Origin: Candidatus Dojkabacteria bacterium | GTDB lineage: Bacteria; Patescibacteriota; Dojkabacteria; SC72 | Direction of reading: 5' to 3' | Assembly (NCBI GenBank): GCA_012514355.1 | Contig: JAAZAL010000023.1 | Coordinates: forward strand, 1 to 9,018 | Length of the DNA: 9,018 nt | Part shown: positions 1-6,012 of the stretch, piece after piece | How positions within the stretch are numbered: the first letter of the stretch is position 1 | Layout: each line of letters opens with the position of its first letter | Translations under genes and position numbers: made by a program | Notes under the pieces: model-generated | Database searches by the model: none | What the model was told of the DNA's origin: nothing | Seen by the model: only the letters and a program-made list of their open reading frames with translations

Positions 1-1374
1 AAAAAAGAGATTAAGAAAAATCCATACCCCCCATATACGACTTCAACACTTCAACAATCAGCAAATAATGTACTGGGATATAGTGCGAAAAGAGCTATGG
101 CTTTAGCCCAAAGTTTGTACCAATCAGGACATATTACATATATGAGAACAGACTCTGTGTATATGGGTAACAAAGCAGTAGAGCAAATTCGTCAAGTTAT
201 TAAATCCACATTTGGGGATCAATATCTTACTGAGAAACCAAGATTTTTTAAAAACAGAAGTAAAAATGCTCAAGAAGCACACGAAGCGATAAGACCTACA
301 GACTTTTCCTTTAATTTAGATGTTGCCAAGGGTAAGTTAAATAATGATGAGTTCAAACTTTACTCATTAATTTGGAAGAGAGCTATATCTTCCCAGATGG
401 AATCAAAAAGAGTAGAGAATTTAAGTATATATTTCCAACCAGTTAACAAGTTAAAAAATATATATACATTTTCTGTAGGTGCACAAAAAACACTTTTCGA
501 TGGATTTAGAGCAATATATGGAAATAGTAAGGAAGAAGACGAATTAATTCAGGAGATTTCTAATGTAAAGAAGAGTGATATATTTAAAAAAGATGAGTTT
601 GTTACAGAACAGAAATTTACTCAACCTCCTGCAAGATTTACTGAGGCAACCCTTGTTAAAGAGTTAGAATCTCTAGGTGTTGGGAGGCCCTCTACATATG
701 CAACAATTATTTCAACAATACAGGCAAGGGGATATGTTGGTAAAGATGGGAAATTTTTACTTCCCTCTGATATTGGAAGAGTGGTGACCCATTTCTTAAA
801 GAAGAATTTCTCTGACCTAGTTGATTACAAATATACAGCTAATGTAGAAGACAAATTAGATGATATAGCAAAGGGTAAGCAAGAGTATATTCCATTTTTA
901 GATGCGCAATACAAGCCATTAATAAAGGATATCCAAAAAGCAGATAAGGATGTTAAAAAGGATGATGTAGTAATACTTAGTGATTCAAAAGAACTCTGTC
1001 CTCTTTGTGGCTCTAAAATGGTTGTTAGATTGGGTCGATATGGAAAGTTTTTAAGCTGTTCTAAATTCCCAGAGTGTAAGGGAATGAAAGATTTAGATGG
1101 TGGTATAGAAAGCTTAGATTTTGATAAATATCTTAAGATAGAGAAGTGTCCTAAGTGTGAGTCAAAGATGGTATTAAAAAATAGTAAATACGGTAAGTTC
1201 TGGGCATGTGAGAAATATCCTGAGTGTAAAGGTACTATGCCACTTCTTCTTAAAGAGAAGTGTCCTGAGTGTGGTGAACCTTTAGTTGAAAGAAGAAGTA
1301 AATGGGGTAAAACCTTTATAGGTTGTAGCGGATATCCAAAGTGTAAATATATTAAAAAGGAAACTAAGAAGTAG
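1..1374 (+). CDS. topA: DNA topoisomerase I (type IA), 3' part; 5' end lies outside the window
   Basis: Type IA topoisomerase relaxes negatively supercoiled DNA by single-strand cleavage and passage. The frame is open from base 1, and homology to the family starts before the first in-frame ATG (97): PPYTTSTLQQ is encoded from about base 28. The gene is therefore cut by the window edge and does not start at 97. The active-site tyrosine is in HITYMRTDS, with the Tyr codon at 139-141. The conserved EATLVKELESLGVGRPSTY block lies near 640-705. The C-terminus carries three four-cysteine zinc ribbons at 997-1077, 1147-1227 and 1261-1344, each of the form CPxC...C(x5)C, the usual DNA-binding tail of bacterial TopA. 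It ends with a basic stretch and TAG at 1372-1374. The N-terminal Toprim domain is not visible. No strong terminator follows. The identification is secure. Confidence 0.97.
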   Translation, partial: KKEIKKNPYPPYTTSTLQQSANNVLGYSAKRAMALAQSLYQSGHITYMRTDSVYMGNKAVEQIRQVIKSTFGDQYLTEKPRFFKNRSKNAQEAHEAIRPTDFSFNLDVAKGKLNNDEFKLYSLIWKRAISSQMESKRVENLSIYFQPVNKLKNIYTFSVGAQKTLFDGFRAIYGNSKEEDELIQEISNVKKSDIFKKDEFVTEQKFTQPPARFTEATLVKELESLGVGRPSTYATIISTIQARGYVGKDGKFLLPSDIGRVVTHFLKKNFSDLVDYKYTANVEDKLDDIAKGKQEYIPFLDAQYKPLIKDIQKADKDVKKDDVVILSDSKELCPLCGSKMVVRLGRYGKFLSCSKFPECKGMKDLDGGIESLDFDKYLKIEKCPKCESKMVLKNSKYGKFWACEKYPECKGTMPLLLKEKCPECGEPLVERRSKWGKTFIGCSGYPKCKYIKKETKK

Positions 1375-1400
1375 TTAAGGACTTTTTCATTTCTACAAAG

Positions 1401-1406
1401 TACAAT
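1401..1406 (+). promoter_or_regulatory. possible -10 element for a leaderless radC transcript
   Basis: TACAAT sits 7 nt before the radC ATG, which would place transcription initiation at or next to the start codon. No Shine-Dalgarno motif is present, and I see no good -35 hexamer 16-18 nt upstream. In DNA this AT-rich the match could be chance. Confidence 0.3.
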
Positions 1407-1413
1407 CTTTTTC

Positions 1414-2049
1414 ATGTTACCAAGGGAGAAACTTTTAAAAAGGGGAATATCTGTTTTGTCAGATATTGAATTACTTCAAATATTAATAGGTAGTGGGGTT
1501 AAGGGTAGAAATTTCAAACAGATTTCTAAGTCTGTGATGCAGGAAATACAGCAAGCAATAAAAAAACAATCCTCAATAGAGTTAAAGAGATTAATTAGAA
1601 TTGAAGGAGTAGGGGAAGTTGTTGCTATGAGAGTTCTTTGTGGTATTGAGCTAGGTAAAAGGGTTTACGGTATATATGACCAAGAGAAAGTTGTTGTTAC
1701 TGATTCTCAGAGTGCATACACCATATTTAAAGATATGCAAAACCTTAAAAGAGAAAGAGTAGATATGCTTTGTTTAAATTCAAGGTTTGAATACATATCA
1801 AGGGAAAGTGTTGCAATGGGATCTTTAAACTGTGCTAATCTATCTCCCAGAGAAGTAGCATATACTGCACTGACAAATAACTCTGCATTTGTAATACTTG
1901 CTCATAACCATCCTTCGGGAGATAGTAGTCCTAGTAAAGAAGATATTGAGTTAACTAAGAATTTAAATGATGGTTTGAACTTAATAGGTATACAATTACT
2001 AGATCACATAGTAATTGGATTAAATAGTTGGAAAAGTATTACAGTATGA
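1414..2049 (+). CDS. radC: RadC family protein (JAMM/MPN domain, DUF2466-type)
   Basis: The protein has 211 residues, close to the family's usual 220-230 and slightly short at the N-terminus. It begins directly at the conserved PREKLLKRG motif. ATG 1414 is the only reasonable start: the in-frame stop of topA is at 1372 and no ATG, GTG or TTG lies between. The N-terminal part contains a helix-hairpin-helix (IEGVGEVVAMRVL, about residues 64-76). The C-terminal JAMM metal site is intact: HNHPSGDSSPSKED has its two metal-ligand histidines at 164 and 166, Ser168 and Asp177, and a likely catalytic Glu131 lies in ISRESVAMGSLN. The family is widely annotated as a DNA repair protein, but its true function is unsettled, since the original E. 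coli radC phenotype was traced to another gene. Here it lies between topA and rpsB, 39 nt after topA. Family assignment is firm; role is not. Confidence 0.93.
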   Translation: MLPREKLLKRGISVLSDIELLQILIGSGVKGRNFKQISKSVMQEIQQAIKKQSSIELKRLIRIEGVGEVVAMRVLCGIELGKRVYGIYDQEKVVVTDSQSAYTIFKDMQNLKRERVDMLCLNSRFEYISRESVAMGSLNCANLSPREVAYTALTNNSAFVILAHNHPSGDSSPSKEDIELTKNLNDGLNLIGIQLLDHIVIGLNSWKSITV

Positions 2050-2050
2050 C

Positions 2051-2079
2051 TTGATAAATAGTTTGAGAGAATATATAAT
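2051..2079 (+). promoter_or_regulatory. sigma70-type promoter for rpsB-tsf
   Basis: TTGATA (2051-2056) and TATAAT (2074-2079) are separated by exactly 17 nt. The -10 is a perfect consensus and the -35 matches at five of six positions. Transcription would start near 2086, giving a leader of about 90 nt before rpsB. This is the best promoter in the window, and it starts just two bases after the radC stop. Confidence 0.75.
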
Positions 2080-2105
2080 CGAGACTGTATTTAATATATC
2101 TCGCA

Positions 2106-2153
2106 TATCTCTAAATATTTCCTGGATAGAATATATTTCTACCCATAGAGATA
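2106..2153 (+). promoter_or_regulatory. rpsB 5' leader with nested inverted repeats
   Basis: TATCTCTA (2106-2113) is the exact reverse complement of TAGAGATA (2146-2153), giving an 8-bp stem around a 32-nt loop. Inside the loop, TAGAA (2127-2131) and TTCTA (2137-2141) can form a second short hairpin. The outer stem ends 8 nt before the Shine-Dalgarno site. In other bacteria rpsB leaders can be bound by S2 for autoregulation; whether this leader does so is inference. The pairs are AT-rich, so the stability is modest. Confidence 0.4.
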
Positions 2154-2161
2154 GGTGAAAA

Positions 2162-2166
2162 AAGGA
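2162..2166 (+). promoter_or_regulatory. Shine-Dalgarno site of rpsB
   Basis: AAGGA lies 8 nt before ATG 2175, which supports that start and hence the 25-30 residue N-terminal extension of S2. It is the only convincing Shine-Dalgarno motif before any gene in the window. Confidence 0.65.
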
Positions 2167-2174
2167 AAAATATT

Positions 2175-3326
2175 ATGGAAAAAACAAAAGAGGTCTCAAA
2201 AAAGGTTGAAACTCCTAAAGCAGAGACTGTAAATAAAGGCTATAAAACAGAGCTTCCAGAGCTATTAACATTTCTTCAAGCAGGTGCACACTTTGGGCAT
2301 AAAAAAAGTGCTTGGAGTCCTAAGATGAGTAAATACATCTATGAGGTAAGAAATGGTATTCATATAATTGATATTGTTAAGAGTAGGAAATTGCTTTCTA
2401 CTGCATTAGAGGAGCTAGGGAAGGTTGTAGATAAAGGGAATGTTTTAATAGTTGGTACAAAGGGACAAGCTGCCGGAATTATTGAGAGTATGGCTCAGGA
2501 GGTAGGAGCTTTTTACATTACAAAAAGATGGCCAGGTGGTCTATTTACAAACTTTGATGCTATCAAGGGTAGTGTTCAAACTCTTGTAAAGATGGAAGAG
2601 AAGTTAGCTTCAGGTGGGGAAGGATTAGTTAAAAAAGAGGTTCTTTTGATGAAAAGTAATGTTGAGAGACTTAACAAGATATATGAGGGAATTAAGTTCA
2701 TGGATGAATTACCACAATTTCTAATAGTAATTGATAGTATGGTTGAAAAGAATGCTATTAATGAAGCTAGAATTGCAGGTGTTCCAGTAATTGCATTAAT
2801 AGATACTAACTGTGATCCTGACTTAGTAGATTTCCCAATCCCCGCAAACGATGATTCAATTAAGAGTATCAATCTTTATGTAAATCTCTTTGGAGAAATA
2901 GTTAAACAGGGTAAGAAATCAGCATCTTTAGTAGCTTTAAGAAAAAATCATAAAGCAAATCTTGAGAGTATGCAGCTTAAGTATGAACAAGAGAAAGAGA
3001 GAGAAGAGAAAATGGAAGAAGAGGAGAGATTAAGACTAAAAGCAATGAGAGAGGGGAAGGTAACTTCTGCAACTACAGGTGTTGTAAGAGTGCTTAAGAA
3101 GGAGAAAAATCTTGAAGAGGAGTTCGCTGCAGCAGAGGCTGTAAAGGCAGAAACAAATTCAAAAAAGATTGAAGATTTAGGATTAACAACTAGAGTAGAA
3201 AAAGCGCTACTAGAGAATGGTCTTAAAACTTTAGATGATTTAGTGGGTAAGAGTAAAGAGGATTTAGTTGAGATAAAGGGGATTGGAGAAAAAGCAGCAG
3301 AGGAGATAGTAAAAGCTATTAAATAA
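2175..3326 (+). CDS. rpsB: 30S ribosomal protein S2 with a C-terminal coiled-coil and helix-hairpin-helix tail
   Basis: S2 binds the 30S head/platform side near the 16S central helix and is needed for S1 docking. At 383 residues it is about 130 longer than a typical S2. After a Lys/Glu-rich N-terminal extension (about residues 1-28), the S2 core runs from LLTFLQAGAHFGHKK to about residue 246. It includes YIYEVRNGIHIID, FYITKRWPGGLFTNF and GVPVIALIDTNCDPD, all standard S2 blocks. Residues about 250-300 are strongly charged and likely a coiled coil (EQEKEREEKMEEEERLRLK). A linker follows, then residues 332-383 form a compact helical domain (IEDLGLTTRVEKALLENG, then GIGEKAAEEI) resembling the RNA polymerase alpha-CTD and related helix-hairpin-helix modules. 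The core identification is certain; the tail function is unknown. It is co-transcribed with tsf. Confidence 0.96.
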   Translation: MEKTKEVSKKVETPKAETVNKGYKTELPELLTFLQAGAHFGHKKSAWSPKMSKYIYEVRNGIHIIDIVKSRKLLSTALEELGKVVDKGNVLIVGTKGQAAGIIESMAQEVGAFYITKRWPGGLFTNFDAIKGSVQTLVKMEEKLASGGEGLVKKEVLLMKSNVERLNKIYEGIKFMDELPQFLIVIDSMVEKNAINEARIAGVPVIALIDTNCDPDLVDFPIPANDDSIKSINLYVNLFGEIVKQGKKSASLVALRKNHKANLESMQLKYEQEKEREEKMEEEERLRLKAMREGKVTSATTGVVRVLKKEKNLEEEFAAAEAVKAETNSKKIEDLGLTTRVEKALLENGLKTLDDLVGKSKEDLVEIKGIGEKAAEEIVKAIK

Positions 3327-3345
3327 TTTTGTTTTAAATACTGCT

Positions 3346-4059
3346 ATGGGTATATCAATAGAAGATATTAAATTACTAAGAGCAAAAACTTCAGCAGGTA
3401 TGGGTCTTTGTAAAGAAGCCCTTACTAAAACAGATGGTGATATGGATAAAGCCATTGAATATATTAACAGTAGAAGTGATGTAGTTAATAGATTACATAA
3501 TCTCACAGGGGCTAAAATTGGTCATTGTAAATTAGCTTTTGAAGAGAGTGGAAAGGATTTTGAAAAAGCAGTAGCTTTAATCAAAGAGAAAGGTTGGGAT
3601 GAGCCTATTGAAAATGAGTGCTGCAGTGTAGGTGAGGGAATTATTGAATCATATGTTCATGGTAAGGAGCAGAAATTAGTTTCATTAGTAGAGGTTACTT
3701 GTAAAACTGATTTTGTGGCTAGAAATGATGACTTTAGAGCCTTTGTACATGAATTAGCCCTACAGATTGCTGCTATGAAACCTGTATATATTTCTAAAGA
3801 GAGTATTCCCGCAGAAAAGCTCTCAGAGATAACGGAAATATTCAAAAAAGAGGTAATTAGTGAGGGTAAACCAGAAGAAATGGCAGAGAAAATAATTACC
3901 GGAAAACTATCCAAATTCTATGAAGAGAGGTGTTTACTATCTCAAAAATGGTTTAAAGATGAATCTAAAACTATTCAAAACTTGTTAGATGAAGCTATTT
4001 CTAAACTAGGTGAGCCATTAGAAGTTAGAAGATTTTTAATCTGGGAGTTTGGAAAGTAA
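3346..4059 (+). CDS. tsf: translation elongation factor Ts with duplicated UBA domain
   Basis: EF-Ts exchanges GDP for GTP on EF-Tu. The key EF-Tu-contacting motif TDFVARND is at residues 121-128, and the following FVHELALQIAAMKP is also typical. The protein has 237 residues, close to the short, single-core-subdomain form (as in Thermus) plus about 40. The extra length is explained at the N-terminus, where two UBA-like three-helix units occur in tandem, about residues 5-43 and 45-83. They align without gaps at an offset of 39 residues, for example TSAGMGLCKEA against TGAKIGHCKLA. Normal EF-Ts has one. The gene follows rpsB by 19 nt, the usual rpsB-tsf pairing, without a Shine-Dalgarno motif. 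It is followed by a terminator. ATG 3346 gives the expected N-terminus. Confidence 0.95.
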   Translation: MGISIEDIKLLRAKTSAGMGLCKEALTKTDGDMDKAIEYINSRSDVVNRLHNLTGAKIGHCKLAFEESGKDFEKAVALIKEKGWDEPIENECCSVGEGIIESYVHGKEQKLVSLVEVTCKTDFVARNDDFRAFVHELALQIAAMKPVYISKESIPAEKLSEITEIFKKEVISEGKPEEMAEKIITGKLSKFYEERCLLSQKWFKDESKTIQNLLDEAISKLGEPLEVRRFLIWEFGK

Positions 4060-4072
4060 ATATACTTATATA

Positions 4073-4104
4073 CAGCCCTAAAGTACTATAGGGTTGTTAT
4101 TTTT
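4073..4104 (+). terminator. rho-independent terminator after tsf
   Basis: CAGCCCTA (4073-4080) pairs with TAGGGTTG (4089-4096) over 8 bp with one G-U pair, extendable by one A-T pair, around an 8-nt loop. A T-rich run (TTATTTTT) follows directly. It closes the rpsB-tsf unit and separates it from the three-gene cassette downstream. Confidence 0.8.
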
Positions 4105-4132
4105 CTGGTTTTAAGGTAAAATATTCCTGTTA

Positions 4133-4161
4133 TTAGAAACTATATATATGTAGAATATATT
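4133..4161 (+). promoter_or_regulatory. probable promoter region of the E1-like/acyltransferase genes
   Basis: A terminator upstream makes a new promoter necessary before the gene at 4170. The best -10-like hexamer is TATATT (4156-4161), 8 nt before the ATG, with a poor -35 (TTAGAA, 4133-4138) 17 nt upstream. TAGAAT (4151-4156) is an overlapping alternative. The segment is extremely AT-rich, so the exact element is uncertain, and the transcript would be leaderless or nearly so. Confidence 0.35.
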
Positions 4162-4169
4162 TATAAATA

Positions 4170-5156
4170 ATGGAAAAAGAAATTAATAACCAAGAGGAAA
4201 CCAGTAATCTGGGAATTTCATTAACGCAAGAAGAGTTCTATGCTCAACTAACGGCATCTTCAAGCAAGTTCATTTCTCCAGAAACACAAGAGAGATTTAG
4301 AGAAGCACATATCCTAATTGCTGGAGTAGGTAGTGTAGGTAATCCTATTGCTATGATGTGTGCAAGGTCTGGAGCTGAAAATATTACAGTATTAGATCCA
4401 GATGTTGTAGCCTATGATAACCTTTCAAGACAGCAATTTAGAGTAAATCAGGTAGGGAAGAATAAAGCAGAAATGACTGCAGATAACCTAAGAGATGTTA
4501 ATCCCTTTATCAATGTGGAGAGTTTTACTAATGGTTTAACCTTAGAAAATGCACAAGATTTAGTTAAGAATTCAGATATTATTGTAGATGCGGTTGATAT
4601 TAGATCCCTAGATATGATTTATGAATTACATAAATGGGCTGCTATTTTAAAGAAGCCTGTATTAGTAGGGTATGATTTGGCTGGAACTGCTATGGTTGCA
4701 GTATATAGATATGATAAAGAGGATATAGAACCTCTAAAAGGGGAATTGACACAGGGAAAGATTGACGAATTTAAAATAATTCAGAATGCATATAAAGAGG
4801 AAAAAATTTCTGATGCAGAATTCTTAAGTTATGTATATGATGCATTTACAGGACCAATCAATCCTTTGAAGGTTCCTGTTGAACAATTAAAAGAGCTTAT
4901 TGAAAGAGATCCAAACGATGGAAGAACATACCAGTTAGGTACAACAGCTACAGTACTTAGCGCTTTAGTGGTTGAATCAATGAGGAGAATTGTTTCAGGA
5001 GAAGATATTAAAGAAATTATTATGGTAGATATACCAAGTGAGGTTAGAAGAAGTAATCCAAATGTAATGAGTAAAATTCCTTTACTATTGAGAGCATTAT
5101 CTACTGTTAATATAAGGGGTAATCAAGTTAAGGACTTAATTAAAAATTTAGGGTAA
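4170..5156 (+). CDS. ThiF/E1-like adenylating enzyme lacking the catalytic cysteine
   Basis: A 328-residue protein of the ThiF/MoeB/UBA (E1-like) superfamily, whose members adenylate a carboxylate with ATP. After about 45 N-terminal residues comes the Rossmann nucleotide loop GVGSVG (52-57). Other E1 signature residues follow: Asp76 in VLDPDVV, the DNLSRQQF block with Arg87 and Gln88, Lys99 in GKNKAEM, and Asp140 and Asp143 in DIIVDAVD. The whole protein has a single cysteine (MMCARSG), just after the nucleotide loop. There are no CxxC zinc pairs and no cysteine in the usual catalytic region. It should therefore stop at an acyl-adenylate, or pass it to an amine or water, rather than form a thioester. 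TcdA/CsdL and MccB are precedents for E1-like enzymes that do not use a ubiquitin-like thioester relay. It is followed 9 nt later by a predicted acyltransferase. No ubiquitin-like or ThiS/MoaD-like carrier is visible. Fold confident; substrate unknown. Confidence 0.85.
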   Translation: MEKEINNQEETSNLGISLTQEEFYAQLTASSSKFISPETQERFREAHILIAGVGSVGNPIAMMCARSGAENITVLDPDVVAYDNLSRQQFRVNQVGKNKAEMTADNLRDVNPFINVESFTNGLTLENAQDLVKNSDIIVDAVDIRSLDMIYELHKWAAILKKPVLVGYDLAGTAMVAVYRYDKEDIEPLKGELTQGKIDEFKIIQNAYKEEKISDAEFLSYVYDAFTGPINPLKVPVEQLKELIERDPNDGRTYQLGTTATVLSALVVESMRRIVSGEDIKEIIMVDIPSEVRRSNPNVMSKIPLLLRALSTVNIRGNQVKDLIKNLG

Positions 5157-5165
5157 TATATTATT

Positions 5166-5984
5166 ATGAATGAATCAGAGTTTGTTATTAAAGAAAAAGA
5201 ACTTTTAGAAGGAGAGGTATCTGTTGGTCTTGCAGTAACTCCGCAAGAGATGATTGGAAGACTTGATGTTGTTACAGATAGGTATATTCGTGAGGGATAC
5301 TTACAGGGAATACCTTTTGCTAGGATAGATTTAGAGGCTGAAGAGGTAGTACAGGAAAATGGACTTGGACTTCTATACGAATCATTAGAGCCCAAGCTTT
5401 TCGATAAATTCCTTAACGAGGGATTATTATTAAAATTTAGTGGTGGTCAACAGCTTTACTTAGATAAATATCATTGGCAATCAGCTCAATTTATAGCAAA
5501 AACTTCCCAAGGTATTGTTGGTTCTGTTAGATTAATTATGGCTAATAACGATTCCGGAAATAATATGTTTAAACTACCAACTCTTACGGACGAAAACATA
5601 CTAATAGAGCAAGATTGGAAAGAAAAAGTTGCTAATGTAAAAGCAGAGCTATCACAGTTTGCGAAATATAAAGATGCTCCTGTTTCAGTAGCAGTTTCTC
5701 TGTTAAGAATAGCAGCTCAGTATAGTAGGGTAAATGAGATAGAAGAGTGGTTAGCTACTACAGATAATCGTGTTGTAAAGATGTTAAATGGTATTTATTT
5801 TAATTTTGGGTTACCTAAAATAGGCCCATCTGTTAGATATCTTGGTTCTGAATCTACACCTCAAATAATAAATATTGAACAAGCAATACAGAATGCTGAT
5901 GAAAAGGTGTCAAGTAGGAACATGGCAAGATTTCTTAGGGGAGAAAATGATATTCAAGGTTTTGAGTGGTATACTGGAGTATAA
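5166..5984 (+). CDS. predicted GNAT-fold N-acyltransferase, FeeM/LuxI-like
   Basis: A 272-residue soluble protein with no signal peptide or membrane segment. The middle resembles N-acyl amino acid synthases (FeeM) and acyl-homoserine lactone synthases. A beta strand GSVRLIM (Arg122) is followed by a loop with a LPTLTDE stretch. Then comes AELSQFAKYK with Glu161 and Ser163, matching the E-x-S-[RQ]-[LF] motif at the heart of this fold. A helix with LLRIAAQYS and a later WLATTDNRVVKML...NFGLPKIGPSVRYLG pattern fit the same family. Members move an acyl chain, usually from acyl-ACP or acyl-CoA, onto an amino group. The assignment rests on motif resemblance only and the protein is diverged (Gln where Arg is usual). 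The gene starts 9 nt after the E1-like gene, so the two are likely co-translated. No good Shine-Dalgarno site is present; TAATAT lies 6 nt before the ATG but overlaps the preceding stop codon. Confidence 0.6.
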   Translation: MNESEFVIKEKELLEGEVSVGLAVTPQEMIGRLDVVTDRYIREGYLQGIPFARIDLEAEEVVQENGLGLLYESLEPKLFDKFLNEGLLLKFSGGQQLYLDKYHWQSAQFIAKTSQGIVGSVRLIMANNDSGNNMFKLPTLTDENILIEQDWKEKVANVKAELSQFAKYKDAPVSVAVSLLRIAAQYSRVNEIEEWLATTDNRVVKMLNGIYFNFGLPKIGPSVRYLGSESTPQIINIEQAIQNADEKVSSRNMARFLRGENDIQGFEWYTGV

Positions 5985-6001
5985 ATACACAATTTATATT
6001 C

Positions 6002-6007
6002 TACAAT
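6002..6007 (+). promoter_or_regulatory. possible -10 element before the histidine kinase gene
   Basis: TACAAT ends 5 nt before ATG 6013 and no Shine-Dalgarno site is present. It is the same hexamer at nearly the same distance as before radC. No convincing -35 is seen, and read-through from the acyltransferase gene (28-nt gap) would be sufficient for expression. Confidence 0.25.
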
Positions 6008-6012
6008 AACCT

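Noticed and set aside
97..1374. ATG 97 as the start of topA
   Set aside because: The frame is open to base 1 and family-conserved residues (PPYTTSTLQQ) are encoded before it, so the gene simply runs in from the left edge.
825..1415. Long antisense open frame opposite the zinc-ribbon end of topA
   Set aside because: The plus strand encodes clear TopA motifs here. The antisense product has low-complexity Ser/Leu/Pro-rich composition and no recognisable domain.
1414..2049. RadC JAMM domain as the deconjugating partner of the E1-like enzyme
   Set aside because: E1 and JAMM proteins do pair in ubiquitin-like systems. However, this is an ordinary full-length RadC, separated from the E1-like gene by rpsB-tsf and a terminator, and no ubiquitin-like protein is present.
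4094..4114. Tiny TTG-initiated frame (about 6 codons) upstream of the E1-like gene as a MccB-type precursor peptide
   Set aside because: It lies in the terminator hairpin and T-run, has no initiation signal, and the only ATG nearby (in TATATATATGTAG) is followed at once by a stop. No precursor peptide is supported.
5970..5983. Dyad TATACT-GG-AGTATA before the kinase gene as an operator
   Set aside because: It lies in the last codons of the acyltransferase gene, is short and AT-rich, and a few such dyads are expected by chance in a window this size.
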